Counted from the first letter of the stretch, positions 17,082 to 26,447 are shown. The stretch is DNA of 64,000 nt from Solibacillus daqui (GCF_028747805.1 NZ_CP114887.1:2597501-2661500), one strand, 5' to 3'. The notes: generated by a model not told the origin, from the sequence alone. A program made the numbers and translations.

Positions 17082-19244
17082 ATGCAACTTAATCAATTAC
17101 CGCCCCTATCAAAAGATCAATTACTACATTGGCTCATCACCTTCAGTAATCAGCTTTCGAAAGGAACATTCATTGTTGATATTCATGATCGTAATCTATC
17201 AATTTTACACACAAATGACTATCTTCTTCGTTTAACAAATTATGAGTTGCATGAGCTTATCAATCAAAATTTATCGATTTTTAATGGTAGTCGCACGAAC
17301 AATGATTCCATAACGGAATTAATAACGCATATTCGATTAGGTCTCGCAAAAAAATTTACGGTTTTACATTATACAAAAAATGGTTCAGCTTTTTGGAACT
17401 CCATTACCATCCACCCTATTAGAGATTCAGAACAAACGATTCAATATGTATTATTAACATGTGAAGATACAACCGAAGCAGAATTAAATAAAATGGTTTA
17501 CAAATTAGAACATGAAGTTTACGAAGCGATTGACAATGAAGATAATTTACAATCGATTTTGTCACTCATCTCTAAAAAAATTGAAAAATTCTATATTTAT
17601 GATGTGTATTGTACAATTCATATTTACGATAAAAATTACGAAATTAAATCACTCGGTTCACATAACCTACCAGTTGATGTTATTCATGAACTTGATTTAT
17701 TAACTGTAACACCTAATATGGGCCATAATCTACGTGCTATTTATGTGAAAGATTTTTCATCTAAAAGCATGGAAAGTAAAGATATAAATTATAATATGAT
17801 TAAAGGTTCATGGACAAAGCCCATTTTAACTTCGCAAAATGAAACAATTGGAATATTAACATTGTTTTTACAAGATGATTTAGAATTGAAGCAATGCGAT
17901 ATGAACTATTTAAATCGCCTAGCGCTCTTAATTCAACTTTCAATTAAATATGCCGAGCAAAAAATCGAGCTGAGTTGCCTTGCTTTTTATGATATGGAAA
18001 CAAAATTGCCGAATTTACAGTTCTTTAAAGGTGAGTTAGCGAAATGGATTGATGCGGGACTTACGGGCTATGTTGCAGTTATTCACCCTACAGAGTTCAA
18101 CAAAATTATCGATTTATACGGACGAAATGCTGGCGCTGAGTTATTACGTCAAATGGCTGATCGCATGTGCAAATTTTTACCAAGTGGCGATGAATTAATA
18201 GCACGATTTTCAAATTCCATAATTTTGGCGAAAAAAGCGCCACTAAATTCATTCCATTCGCATCGCAAACATGTCGAACCATTGACACAAGTACCTTTCG
18301 ACATTAATGGCGAGGAAAATTATATAACATTAAAAACTGGCTATACAACATTTACCTCCACAATGACAGTTGAGCAATGTATCCACCAAATAGACATTGC
18401 CTTAACAAATGCGAGAAAAATCAATGGCACGAGCTTTTCTATGTATGAGGAAAACAGCATCAATCAACTAACGGAAGAAATGAATATATTCAATCAATTG
18501 ACGTATGGCATTAATAACAAAGAATTTGAAGTGTATTTGCAACCAAAAATTAATTTCAAAACAAATGAGGTTGAGGGCTTTGAAGCTTTATCTCGCTGGA
18601 ATTCTAGCAAACTTGGCTTCGTTTCACCTATCAAATATATCTCTATTGCTGAACAATCGGGAAAGATTAAAGATATCGATCTTTTAAATTTAACTAACAT
18701 ATTACAATGGTTACAACATCGTATCGATACTGGTAAAAAAATTGTACCAATTGCATTGAATATTTCACCAGATCATTTCTATGAGCCCTATTTTTTAGAT
18801 AATATTATCCGAACATTTAATCAGTTCCGAGTACCACCGAATTATATTAAACTTGAAGTTACGGAAAGTATCGAACTTGGAGACTTTGTAAAAGCAAAGT
18901 CGATTTTAGAAAAATTGAATGAACTGGGCATTGAAAGCTCGATTGATGACTTCGGTGTTGGCTTTTCATCATTAAGTTACTTACCTAAACTTCCTTTTTC
19001 TGAAATAAAAATTGACCGAAGCTTTGTCAATTCGATGAACGAACCCGGAATGTATGCTGTCGTTCAAACCATCATTCAATTAGCACATAATATTAATATG
19101 CGCCCGATTGCAGAAGGTATCGAAACTAAGGACCAGCTAGCTATGCTCCAACAACTAGGCTGCCCAGCAGGTCAAGGCTATTATTTCTATAAGCCAATGA
19201 CAAAACAAGACGCCGAAATATTACTCGATCAATCCAACAGCTAA
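17082..19244 (+). CDS. PAS-GAF-degenerate GGDEF-EAL phosphodiesterase
   Basis: 720 residues, no membrane helices. PAS-like domain about 20-135, GAF-like domain about 150-295, GGDEF-fold domain about 300-460, EAL domain about 470-715. The GGDEF signature is replaced by ARFSNS (374-379), so diguanylate cyclase activity is not expected. The EAL domain keeps E501 (EAL), N560, E592 (LEVTES), D622-D623 (DDFGVGFSS), K643, E681 and Q698, so hydrolysis of c-di-GMP is likely. The degenerate GGDEF domain may act as a GTP-sensing regulatory module, as in other such tandems. It stands alone, with its own terminator overlapping its stop. Confidence 0.9.
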   Translation: MQLNQLPPLSKDQLLHWLITFSNQLSKGTFIVDIHDRNLSILHTNDYLLRLTNYELHELINQNLSIFNGSRTNNDSITELITHIRLGLAKKFTVLHYTKNGSAFWNSITIHPIRDSEQTIQYVLLTCEDTTEAELNKMVYKLEHEVYEAIDNEDNLQSILSLISKKIEKFYIYDVYCTIHIYDKNYEIKSLGSHNLPVDVIHELDLLTVTPNMGHNLRAIYVKDFSSKSMESKDINYNMIKGSWTKPILTSQNETIGILTLFLQDDLELKQCDMNYLNRLALLIQLSIKYAEQKIELSCLAFYDMETKLPNLQFFKGELAKWIDAGLTGYVAVIHPTEFNKIIDLYGRNAGAELLRQMADRMCKFLPSGDELIARFSNSIILAKKAPLNSFHSHRKHVEPLTQVPFDINGEENYITLKTGYTTFTSTMTVEQCIHQIDIALTNARKINGTSFSMYEENSINQLTEEMNIFNQLTYGINNKEFEVYLQPKINFKTNEVEGFEALSRWNSSKLGFVSPIKYISIAEQSGKIKDIDLLNLTNILQWLQHRIDTGKKIVPIALNISPDHFYEPYFLDNIIRTFNQFRVPPNYIKLEVTESIELGDFVKAKSILEKLNELGIESSIDDFGVGFSSLSYLPKLPFSEIKIDRSFVNSMNEPGMYAVVQTIIQLAHNINMRPIAEGIETKDQLAMLQQLGCPAGQGYYFYKPMTKQDAEILLDQSNS

Positions 19245-19264
19245 CCTATTGTTAGCTGTTTTTT
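19236..19264 (+). terminator. Terminator overlapping the stop codon
   Basis: AACAGCTAAC (19236-19245) pairs perfectly with GTTAGCTGTT (19251-19260), then a T run. The left arm includes the TAA stop of the phosphodiesterase gene. Confidence 0.9.
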
Positions 19265-19415
19265 CATATGTATAGAAAAGGAGGAAATTTTATTTTTGTA
19301 ACGAAAGTAATACATAATCCCATTTTTTACAGTCGATACAACGGTGGTTTACTTTTTAACGATTTAAGAATGGGTTAACAGAACTTCTACCTATTTTAGA
19401 TTGGGGGATTTAATA

Positions 19416-21113
19416 ATGAATTGGGATTTAGAATATGATGTTGTAGTCGTCGGTTCAGGCGCATCCGGTTTTGCTGCTGCTATTACGGCTAAAAACGAAG
19501 AATTAAATACATTATTAATTGAAAAAGAAACATATTTCGGTGGTGCTTCTGCTCTTTCTGGTGGTGGTATATGGATTCCAAACAATCGTTATTTAGTGGA
19601 GGCAGGTGCTGCTGACAGTTACGAAGAGGCTAAAACTTATTTAGACGCTACTGTAGGTAACGCTGTAGCTGAAGATGTTAAGGAAGCTTATTTAAAACGT
19701 GGCATCGAAATGTTAGATTACATGCATGACCTAAGCACGTATATGCGTTTTTCATATGCAAAAAATTATTCTGATTACTACCCTGCTCTACCAGGTGGCA
19801 AAGGGACAGGGCGTTCGATTGAACCACTATTATTTGATTTAAATGAATTAGGAGATTGGAAGGATAAGCTTCTTCCCCCTACAATAGATACAAAAGGCTT
19901 TGTCATGACTGGTCAAGATTTCGTAAAAGTAAATATGATTTCCCGTACTACCGTGGGGAAAATCCGTTCTTTACGACTCGGCTGGCGTTTAATGCAACAT
20001 TTAGTGATGAAAAAGAATTTTGCCGCGCTTGGTCAAGCATTAATTGCGCGTTTGGCATTAACATATAAAAAAATTCAAGGCGAAATTTCTCTATCGACTG
20101 CGTTTGTGGACTTCGTGTATGATAACGATCAAATTGTTGGAATTGAGGTAATTAAAGACGGCAATCGTCTATTCATTAAAGCCGAACATGGTGTCATTTT
20201 TGCTTCTGGCGGTTTTTCACGCAACCAAGAATATCGCGATAAGTTTTTACCTGCGCCACAGAATGCTGACTGGACGAGCTCACCAGAAGGACAAACTGGT
20301 GACATGATTGCACCTTTCGAAAAGCTCCATGCAAAATTTGGACTTATGGACAAAGTTTGGGGTGCTCCGACGATTATTGACCATACTGGAAGACCATTTT
20401 TCTTAGTTGCTGACCGCGGAATTCCAAACATGATTATTGTTGACCAAGATGGCAACCGCTATATTAACGAGCCGACACCCTATCATGAATTTGTCGACAA
20501 AATGTATGAACATAACGAAGCAACAGGTGGCAAAGCGATTACATCTTGGATTATTTTAGATGGACGTGCAAAAAGTCGCTACTTATTTGCTGGGTTATTC
20601 CCAATGCAGGACTTCCCAAAAGATTATTACAACAATCAGATTGTTTTCAAAGCGGATAATATCGCAGATTTAGAGCGTCAATTAAATATTCCATTTGGAA
20701 ACTTACAAAAAACAATTGAACGATTTAATGGCTTTGCGCGCAATGGTGAAGATTTAGACTTCCACCGAGGCGAAACACCGCACGATAAATATTACGGTGA
20801 CCCAACCCTTAGGAATCCGAACTTACTTGAAATTAACAGCGCTCCATTTTACGCACTAAGGGTATATCCTGGTGATATCGGTACGAAAGGCGGCGTTGTC
20901 ATTGATCGTGATGGCCGCGTGTTACGTGAAGACGGTACTGCCATTGAGGGTGTTTATGCTTGCGGAAACTGCTCGGCATCCGTAATGGGTACGGCATATC
21001 CAGGACCAGGTGCAACCCTTGGACCAGGCATGACATTTGGTTATTTAGCTGCCCTTGATTGCAAAGTTAATAAAGCACTAGCTAAATCAAAAATCAATTA
21101 TGCCGAGGTTTGA
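19416..21113 (+). CDS. FAD-dependent dehydrogenase, 3-ketosteroid dehydrogenase-like
   Basis: 565 residues, FAD_binding_2 (fumarate reductase/KstD) family. The dinucleotide-binding motif VVVGSGASGFAAA is at the N-terminus, a second FAD contact is GVIFASGGFSRN, and the C-terminal YPGPGATLGPGMTFGYLAA matches the KstD-type substrate/FAD loop with its conserved Tyr and Gly. It may oxidise a ketosteroid-like or other alicyclic substrate; the true substrate is unknown. ATG 19416 is chosen with GGGGGA before it; an upstream TTG (19401) would lie within that ribosome site. Its last codons and stop fall in sequence resembling an IS605-type relic, so the C-terminus may have been altered. Confidence 0.85.
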   Translation: MNWDLEYDVVVVGSGASGFAAAITAKNEELNTLLIEKETYFGGASALSGGGIWIPNNRYLVEAGAADSYEEAKTYLDATVGNAVAEDVKEAYLKRGIEMLDYMHDLSTYMRFSYAKNYSDYYPALPGGKGTGRSIEPLLFDLNELGDWKDKLLPPTIDTKGFVMTGQDFVKVNMISRTTVGKIRSLRLGWRLMQHLVMKKNFAALGQALIARLALTYKKIQGEISLSTAFVDFVYDNDQIVGIEVIKDGNRLFIKAEHGVIFASGGFSRNQEYRDKFLPAPQNADWTSSPEGQTGDMIAPFEKLHAKFGLMDKVWGAPTIIDHTGRPFFLVADRGIPNMIIVDQDGNRYINEPTPYHEFVDKMYEHNEATGGKAITSWIILDGRAKSRYLFAGLFPMQDFPKDYYNNQIVFKADNIADLERQLNIPFGNLQKTIERFNGFARNGEDLDFHRGETPHDKYYGDPTLRNPNLLEINSAPFYALRVYPGDIGTKGGVVIDRDGRVLREDGTAIEGVYACGNCSASVMGTAYPGPGATLGPGMTFGYLAALDCKVNKALAKSKINYAEV

Positions 21114-21167
21114 ACCCCATCTCTATGAAGGACATAATTAACACTATAGAAGTTGAAGACTTCTACT
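21107..21167 (+). mobile_element. IS200/IS605-type right-end relic (copy C)
   Basis: From TTTGAACCCCAT through ATGAAGGACATA to GAAGTTGAAGACTTCTAC the sequence aligns with the last 70 bases of the copy at 24799-25020, but the terminal hairpin is decayed. It begins at the stop codon of the flavoprotein gene. Confidence 0.4.
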
Positions 21168-21198
21168 AAAGTAAGTAAACTTCAATTTATGAAAAATA

Positions 21199-21230
21199 CC
21201 AGCTGACATTTTCACGTCAGCTGGCTTTTT
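21199..21230. terminator. Bidirectional terminator
   Basis: CCAGCTGAC (21199-21207) pairs with GTCAGCTGG (21216-21224), with T runs in both directions. It separates the convergent flavoprotein and esterase-fold genes. Confidence 0.88.
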
Positions 21231-21232
21231 AA

Positions 21233-21883
21233 TTAGTTTAATGTTGTCGGTAAATCTTCTGCTAAGAAGGCAATTAAATCGCGTATGTTTTCTGAACTCA
21301 CACCATGCCCTACTGGATAAGTTCTAAAGGATACATTAGTACCATAATCATTGAAGAAACGTACCGCATGCTCTGCCCATTCAATCGGGAAATCATAATC
21401 ATATTCACCATGTGAAATGAAGATTTTCGATTCATCCATTGTTTTTTTACTATATTCTAGCGCTGCAAACTCCGGTAAATATCCACTTAATGCTGCTGTT
21501 CCACGTAATTTATTGCCCATGATCATTGCAAGTGACTGAGCCATTGCCGCCCCTTGATTGAAACCAACTACATAAAGCTGTTTTTCATCTAAATCAAATT
21601 CTTTTACTGCCTCAGCAATAAAATTTTCTACACCTTTTAGCACTTTATCAAAGATATGACGCTCTGGTTTACCCTCTTCTTCAGCAAACGTATAAAACGC
21701 ATAGCCGGGGCGATGCTTTATAGGACCTTGCAAACTAAAAATATGGCATTGCGATGAAAATGAGTCTACTAATTGAAGTAAATCTTTTTCGTCACTCCCC
21801 AAACCGTGTAACAAAAAAATAGCAGGTTGCTTTATCCCTTGTACAGCTGGTGCTTTGTGTAAGTAAATAAATGGTGTATTCAT
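21233..21883 (-). CDS. Alpha/beta hydrolase (carboxylesterase/phospholipase family) lacking the nucleophile Ser
   Basis: 216 residues. The family fold is clear: HGLGSDEKDLL oxyanion region, the nucleophile-elbow equivalent VVGFNQGAAMAQ, SHGEYDYDFP (acid) and VGHGVS (His). However the elbow reads G-F-N109-Q-G where active esterases have G-F-S-Q-G; the codon at 21557-21559 is AAT. Catalysis is therefore doubtful, or altered. It may be a binding or regulatory pseudoenzyme, or recently inactivated. It precedes tkt on the same strand but is separated from the adjacent 187-residue gene by only 14 nt, suggesting a two-gene transcript. Confidence 0.8.
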   Translation of the reverse strand: MNTPFIYLHKAPAVQGIKQPAIFLLHGLGSDEKDLLQLVDSFSSQCHIFSLQGPIKHRPGYAFYTFAEEEGKPERHIFDKVLKGVENFIAEAVKEFDLDEKQLYVVGFNQGAAMAQSLAMIMGNKLRGTAALSGYLPEFAALEYSKKTMDESKIFISHGEYDYDFPIEWAEHAVRFFNDYGTNVSFRTYPVGHGVSSENIRDLIAFLAEDLPTTLN

Positions 21884-21897
21884 ATAAAAACTCCTTT

Positions 21898-22461
21898 TTA
21901 AGAAAGCGTCATTTTATTCACGATCTGATCGCTATGATATGCAATATAACCGTCGATTATTTTTAACGTTTCTTCGATATTTCCTTGCGTTAAAATTGTC
22001 GCATTTTTTGAAGTTACTAATGTGATGAAATCGACACGTAATGCATGGTCAACAGATGCATATGCATAATCGTAAATAACATCCTCGTCCTCTACTTCCA
22101 ATTCCTCATACCGCTTATGGAAATCGGCTGTATAGGCATCCTTATTTTCTGCGACATTGTTGCGAACACGCATTTGCTGCGCCATTAATTCATTTTCTAG
22201 AAAGCTGATTTTTGGCACTTGACCTTTGCCGTATGTATCACGAACAATCGTTTCCCATGCCATCTTATTTTCAACGAAGTATGCCATATTTAACATTAAA
22301 CGATCATAAAATTCGACTGTTGATGTTGCAGATTCTCTTTTTTGGCTCACGTTGTCTTGAAGAATCTTTTGAAACTTATTAATATCTACATTTTTAGTAA
22401 GTAAAAAAAGGGTTTGTTCGATAAATTTAGTAATCTCTTTTTGTAATTGTTCTGTTGTCAT
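21898..22461 (-). CDS. Conserved-looking hypothetical cytoplasmic protein
   Basis: 187 residues, acidic, predicted mostly helical, no signal or membrane segment. The start ATG 22461 (MTTEQLQKEI) is chosen because GGAAGTGA lies about 9 nt before it; the longer frame to a GTG at 22500 has no ribosome site. It is cotranscribed with the downstream esterase-fold gene. I do not recognise the family. Confidence 0.65.
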   Translation of the reverse strand: MTTEQLQKEITKFIEQTLFLLTKNVDINKFQKILQDNVSQKRESATSTVEFYDRLMLNMAYFVENKMAWETIVRDTYGKGQVPKISFLENELMAQQMRVRNNVAENKDAYTADFHKRYEELEVEDEDVIYDYAYASVDHALRVDFITLVTSKNATILTQGNIEETLKIIDGYIAYHSDQIVNKMTLS

Positions 22462-22604
22462 AATTGGTTCACTTCCTTGTATATTTACTTTCTTTGCCAC
22501 TGTCTATCGTACCATTCCTTCCCTAAGAAAGCACGTACTTTAGAACAGTTGAATTTAATGATGGTACCATTTTTGAAGATCTTCGTGCTAGCCAACATCC
22601 CAGA

Positions 22605-22647
22605 CAAAAAGGACTTGCCCAGAAATAACTTTCCAGACAAGCCCTTT
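22605..22647 (-). terminator. Transketolase terminator
   Basis: On the minus strand AAAGGGCTTG (22638-22647) pairs with CAAGTCCTTT (22608-22617), followed by TTTTTG. It ends the tkt transcript and shares loop words with the terminator at 15562-15601. Confidence 0.85.
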
Positions 22648-22657
22648 ACTGTTTGAA

Positions 22658-24652
22658 TTATAGTGCTTTTACTTTCGCTACAACGTTTTCTACAGAGAAG
22701 CCGTACTCTTTTAAGACTACTTTTTCAGGAGCTGAAGCACCGAATTGATCGATTGCTAATACATCTCCCTCGAAGCCAACGTATTTATGCCAACCGAATG
22801 ATGCACCCATTTCGATTGCTAAACGTTTTGTTACAGCTTTTGGTAATACAGATTCTTTGTATTCTTTTGATTGCTGATCGAAACGGTCCATTGACGGCAT
22901 CGATACTACTGAAGCGTCAATTCCATCTGCTAATAGTGCTTTTTGTGCTTCTACTGCTAATGAAACTTCAGAGCCTGTTGCGATTAATAGTACATCTGGT
23001 GTTGCTTTCGTTGCTGGAGAAACAACATAAGCACCTTTTTCTACACCTGTATAAACCGTTTCAATAGAAGCGTCTAATACTGGTAAGTTTTGACGAGATA
23101 ATACTAATACAGTTGGTGTTGAAGTGCTTTCTACTGCTAATTTCCAAGCTGCTACGGATTCGTTTGCATCTGCAGGGCGAATAACTGATAGGTTTGGCAT
23201 TGCGCGTAAAGAAGCTAAATGCTCGATTGGCTCATGCGTTGGACCATCTTCACCAACAGCGATTGAATCGTGCGTGAATACATACGTTACTGGTAAGCCC
23301 ATTAGTGCTGATAAACGAATCGCTGGACGAACATAATCAGAGAATACGAAGAACGTACCACCGAAGACGTTTAAACCACCGTGTAATGCCATACCGTTCA
23401 TCGCTGCTCCCATAGCGAACTCACGTACACCGAACCAAATATTACGGCCTTCTGGAGTTTCTGCAAAGAAGTCACCAGCGCCTTTGATTGTTGTTTTGTT
23501 TGAACCTGCTAAGTCAGCAGAACCACCGAAGAATGATGGTGTTGTTTTTGCGATTGCGTTGATTGCATCACCTGAAGAAGAACGTGTTGCAACTGATTTA
23601 CCTGCTTCATAAACTGGTAATTCTGATGCAAAGTTTACTGGTAAGTTGTTGTCCATTGCATTAACAAATTGTGCTGCTAATTCAGGATATTCGTTTTTGT
23701 AGCCTGCGAATAATTCGTTCCAAGCATTTTCAGCTTGTGTACCTTGTACATCAGCTGCCGCTTTGAACGTTTCGTAAACTTCTGTTGGTACGTGGAAAGC
23801 TTCATGCTCCCAAGCATAAGCTGCTTTCGTTAATGTCACTTCGTCCGTTCCAAGTGGAGCACCGTGAGAATCTGATTTACCAGATTTATTTGGAGAACCA
23901 AAACCGATTACAGTTTTCACTTCGATAATCGTTGGGCCACCTGTATTTTGTTTTGCTGTTTCGATTGCTGTATTAATCGCAGCAATATCTGTACCATCTT
24001 GAACTTTTAGGTAGTTCCAACCATATGATTCGAAACGTTTTTGGATGTTTTCTGAGAATGACTTTTCTAAATCACCATCTAGTGAAATATCATTTGAATC
24101 GTATAACACAATTAACTTGTCTAATTGTAAGTGACCTGCTAGAGAAATTGCTTCTGCTGCAACACCTTCCATTAGATCACCGTCACCACATAGTGCAAAT
24201 GTATAGTGGTCTACTACATCATAGCCTGGTTTGTTGTAAGTAGCTGCTAAATGACGTTCAGCCATTGCCATACCTACAGTCATTGCAATACCTTGACCAA
24301 GCGGACCTGTTGTTGCTTCAACCCCTACTGTATGACCGTACTCCGGATGACCTGGAGTTTTTGAACCCCATTGACGGAAGTTTTTAATTTCTTCCATTTC
24401 TAATCCGTAGCCACCTAAGTGAAGTAAGCTATATAGAAGCATAGAGCCGTGCCCCGCTGATAATACAAAACGGTCACGGTTATACCAATTTGGATTTTGT
24501 GGGTTATGACGTAATTGCTTTGTCCATAATGTATAAGCCATTGGAGCTGCACCCATTGGTAAACCTGGGTGACCAGAATTTGCTTTCTCGATTGCGTCGA
24601 TTGATAATGTACGGATTGCGTTAATTGCTAACTGATCCATTTGTTGTGTCAT
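22658..24652 (-). CDS. tkt: Transketolase
   Basis: 664 residues, the full length of bacterial transketolase. The thiamine diphosphate motif is seen as [19 protein letters not shown], the N-terminal conserved [11 protein letters not shown] and GHGSMLLY segments are present, and the pyrimidine-domain and C-terminal domains are complete. It moves two-carbon units between ketoses and aldoses in the pentose phosphate pathway. In Bacillus tkt follows the SOS-linked yneA-yneB-ynzC cluster, and that order is kept here apart from insertions. Confidence 0.97.
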   Translation of the reverse strand: MTQQMDQLAINAIRTLSIDAIEKANSGHPGLPMGAAPMAYTLWTKQLRHNPQNPNWYNRDRFVLSAGHGSMLLYSLLHLGGYGLEMEEIKNFRQWGSKTPGHPEYGHTVGVEATTGPLGQGIAMTVGMAMAERHLAATYNKPGYDVVDHYTFALCGDGDLMEGVAAEAISLAGHLQLDKLIVLYDSNDISLDGDLEKSFSENIQKRFESYGWNYLKVQDGTDIAAINTAIETAKQNTGGPTIIEVKTVIGFGSPNKSGKSDSHGAPLGTDEVTLTKAAYAWEHEAFHVPTEVYETFKAAADVQGTQAENAWNELFAGYKNEYPELAAQFVNAMDNNLPVNFASELPVYEAGKSVATRSSSGDAINAIAKTTPSFFGGSADLAGSNKTTIKGAGDFFAETPEGRNIWFGVREFAMGAAMNGMALHGGLNVFGGTFFVFSDYVRPAIRLSALMGLPVTYVFTHDSIAVGEDGPTHEPIEHLASLRAMPNLSVIRPADANESVAAWKLAVESTSTPTVLVLSRQNLPVLDASIETVYTGVEKGAYVVSPATKATPDVLLIATGSEVSLAVEAQKALLADGIDASVVSMPSMDRFDQQSKEYKESVLPKAVTKRLAIEMGASFGWHKYVGFEGDVLAIDQFGASAPEKVVLKEYGFSVENVVAKVKAL

Positions 24653-24687
24653 TATGTGACATCCTTTCTCGTACTTAATTTATACAA

Positions 24688-24702
24688 TGTCTAGTTTAGA
24701 CA
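24688..24702. promoter_or_regulatory. Inverted repeat upstream of tkt
   Basis: TGTCTAGTTTAGACA is a near-perfect palindrome centred about 43 nt upstream of the tkt start. It could be an operator for tkt expression. No family assigned. Confidence 0.35.
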
Positions 24703-24798
24703 AAATCATCTAAGAAAACAATGGTTATTCGCAACGTTCTTCAGAATATGTCATACTTAATGATAAATGTGACATATTAATCAATTATTCCACTTCGT

Positions 24799-25020
24799 AA
24801 TTGTGTCCAGATTTATTCGAGCCGGTTCGAAAAATGCCTCTAAAAAAACTGTAACACCCGGTTGGAGGAGTAAGTCAACACGAAGTTGATCACGCAGTCG
24901 TTGACACAGGACGTGATGTTTTTAGCCTTCGCTCCCTATTCATCTGGGATTTGAACCCATGCCGAATGAAAGACATACTTGGGCATTCATTCCCTTCTTA
25001 TTGAAGTGGAGGACTTTTGC
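24799..25020 (+). mobile_element. IS200/IS605-type right-end relic (copy B, longest)
   Basis: This segment starts AATTGTGTCCAGATTTATTC and ends with GGGCATTCA, an imperfect CCCTTCTTAT/TGAAGTGGAGG hairpin and GACTTTTGC. The 5' half is open in one frame up to a stop near 24892 and may be the tail of a TnpB gene; the rest resembles the structured non-coding right end that yields TnpB guide RNAs. The segment fills the 386-base gap between tkt and ynzC. There is no intact gene. Confidence 0.5.
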
Positions 25021-25039
25021 TGGAAGCAAGTTAATCAAA

Positions 25040-25276
25040 TTAATTCAAAAACCCTTTTTGCGCCTTAACTTGTTTTAATTTTTCTGGTGTTACGTCGTTA
25101 CCTTCTTCATCTACTACTTTTACATGTTCAATTGTGTCACGCATCGTCGAACGGAACACATCTAAATATTCCTTGCGTAGTGCTGTTCTCTCTTTCGCTA
25201 ATTCCTCTGTTAGCTTTCCTTCTTTAGCTAATTTTGATAACTCATTAATACGAGCGATTTTTTCTTTTGATAACAT
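25040..25276 (-). CDS. ynzC: DUF896/YnzC family protein
   Basis: 78 residues, the normal size for this small helical-hairpin family. It begins MLSKEKIARINELSKLAKEG and continues with the charged ELAKERTALRKEYLD segment typical of YnzC. GAAAGGTGA lies before the ATG. In Bacillus, ynzC is the third gene of the SOS-regulated yneA-yneB-ynzC unit; here a 2.8 kb prophage remnant separates it from yneB. Molecular function is unknown. Confidence 0.88.
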   Translation of the reverse strand: MLSKEKIARINELSKLAKEGKLTEELAKERTALRKEYLDVFRSTMRDTIEHVKVVDEEGNDVTPEKLKQVKAQKGFLN

Positions 25277-25318
25277 GTTGTTCTCACCTTTCTTATATCC
25301 AATACTACAAAGGTATAA

Positions 25319-25340
25319 AAAAACGACTTGAAGGGCAAGT
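25319..25340 (+). repeat. Left att-like direct repeat of the prophage remnant
   Basis: Twenty-two bases beginning AAAAACGACTTG and ending GGGCAAGT are repeated exactly at 28113-28134. On the minus strand this copy reads as a small terminator-like hairpin (ACTTG-CCCTT-CAAGT plus T run) that would have followed yneB before insertion. Confidence 0.85.
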
Positions 25341-25458
25341 AAAAGAACTCTGCATTAAAATAAAAAAAACAACGGAAACATTGATTTATAGGCATTTTGT
25401 TGATTCACTATTTTATTCAATCATGCAAGTAAATGCACATAAATGATTTAATTTGGGG

Positions 25459-25599
25459 CTAAGTGGGGCTGATTTGGGGCTTCCCCCCTGCCGCCTCTAT
25501 TTCTATCATCTTCGCTAAAATTCTTGGAGCTGATGTTTTTAAGAAAAACTCATACATTGATTGTTGAGTTTCCGGCGAGATGAAAATTTCTTTATCCAC
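25459..25599 (-). CDS. Small phage-type protein, 46 residues
   Basis: A GTG-initiated frame with AGGAG 9 nt upstream. It begins MDKEIFISPETQQSMYEFFL, a charged start with helix-forming residues, and ends GGKPQISPT. The last codons overlap a triple GGGGCT direct repeat (25454-25481). The gene lies near the element's left end. Bases 25600-25783 hold only fragments, including a 22-codon frame at 25646-25714 that is coupled to an upstream remnant. Confidence 0.55.
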   Translation of the reverse strand: MDKEIFISPETQQSMYEFFLKTSAPRILAKMIEIEAAGGKPQISPT

Positions 25600-25783
25600 G
25601 TAATCTCTCCTGTCATTTTTGATTAACTCTATACCCGTATTTTCTTTAACCTTTCACAGGGGCATTCCTTAATAGTTTCTCGATGAAATAAAATTCGCGC
25701 CGTACTTTAATCATGAGATTTCTCAACTTTTGATGGTGAAACAATATTAATTTCCACACCTTCAGATAGTTGTTTGATGTTGG

Positions 25784-26092
25784 TTAATAAATTCGCGTAT
25801 TTCTATCCGCAAATAGTGAATCAACAGTAGTCTCAAAAAAGTTAGCAAGGATGAACGCTTCACTTAAAGTAAACTCTAAATCACCACGTTCTTTTCTGCT
25901 ATATGTAACTGCATGAATATTTAATAAACGCGCAACATCGCTTTGTTTGAGTTTCTTCTCTTTTCTGGCCACATATAAATTAACCATAATATTTTCATTT
26001 GGAGTATCTATAGACTTTTTCTTGGTATCAATAGCAATTTCATTTATGAAAATTTCACAATCATTGTTGCTCACGTTGATTTCAATTTTCAT
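25784..26092 (-). CDS. Xre-family transcriptional regulator
   Basis: 102 residues with a helix-turn-helix of the lambda-Cro type at about 37-92 (LYVARKEKKLKQSDVARLL ... YSRKERGDLEFTLSEAF). An N-terminal extension of about 35 acidic residues precedes it. It is probably a phage or element repressor, possibly controlling the neighbouring small genes. Its ATG overlaps the previous gene's TGA (ATGA). Confidence 0.82.
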   Translation of the reverse strand: MKIEINVSNNDCEIFINEIAIDTKKKSIDTPNENIMVNLYVARKEKKLKQSDVARLLNIHAVTYSRKERGDLEFTLSEAFILANFFETTVDSLFADRNTRIY

Positions 26093-26349
26093 GTATTATC
26101 ACTTTTTTTCAAAGTGTACTTAGTAACCCAATGCCCTTTTTCGTTTTTGTATTCGTAACGTTCATATTTCCGTTCAATTTCTTCTTCATCTTTTTGCATT
26201 TTTTCGAGCATTTCCTCTGTTGGGATTACCCATATTGGTTCTAGTAATTCTGATAACCCTATTGGCGGTTTTATTTTTTCTCCACCAATTTTCAAATGAG
26301 TTACTTCAACTTTTATTCCATAATCAATTAAATATTTAGGCTCTTTCAA
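26089..26349 (-). CDS. Hypothetical phage protein
   Basis: About 86 residues from a TTG at 26349, chosen because AGAGGTGAT ends 4 nt before it; an ATG 6 nt upstream lies inside that ribosome site. The sequence is Lys/Glu-rich with EEMLEKMQKDEEEIERKYER as a predicted coiled coil. It overlaps the Xre gene by 4 nt, so the two are translationally coupled. Function unknown. Confidence 0.55.
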   Translation of the reverse strand: MKEPKYLIDYGIKVEVTHLKIGGEKIKPPIGLSELLEPIWVIPTEEMLEKMQKDEEEIERKYERYEYKNEKGHWVTKYTLKKSDNT

Positions 26350-26408
26350 GACCATCACCTCTTTATATATTCTGTGCAATCTATGTAACATTTATTAATC
26401 TTGATAAA

Positions 26409-26443
26409 TTAAAAAAAGCCACACCCGATTGGATGTGACTTCG
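26409..26443 (-). terminator. Terminator of the 65-residue phage gene
   Basis: On the minus strand AGTCACATCC pairs with GGGTGTGGCT, followed by seven T residues. Confidence 0.8.
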
Positions 26444-26447
26444 AATA

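Noticed and set aside
19268-19378. 36-codon frame with an internal AAGGAGG
   Set aside because: The ribosome-like site lies inside the frame, and the only start aligned with it would be ATT. It may be chance in a promoter region, so it was not called as a gene.
22663-24243. Leu-rich + strand frames opposite transketolase
   Set aside because: Antisense shadows of tkt with no ribosome sites.
24945-24972. tRNA-like T-arm (GGGTTCAAATCCC on the minus strand)
   Set aside because: No acceptor stem, D-arm or anticodon arm can be built around it. It lies inside an IS605-type relic.
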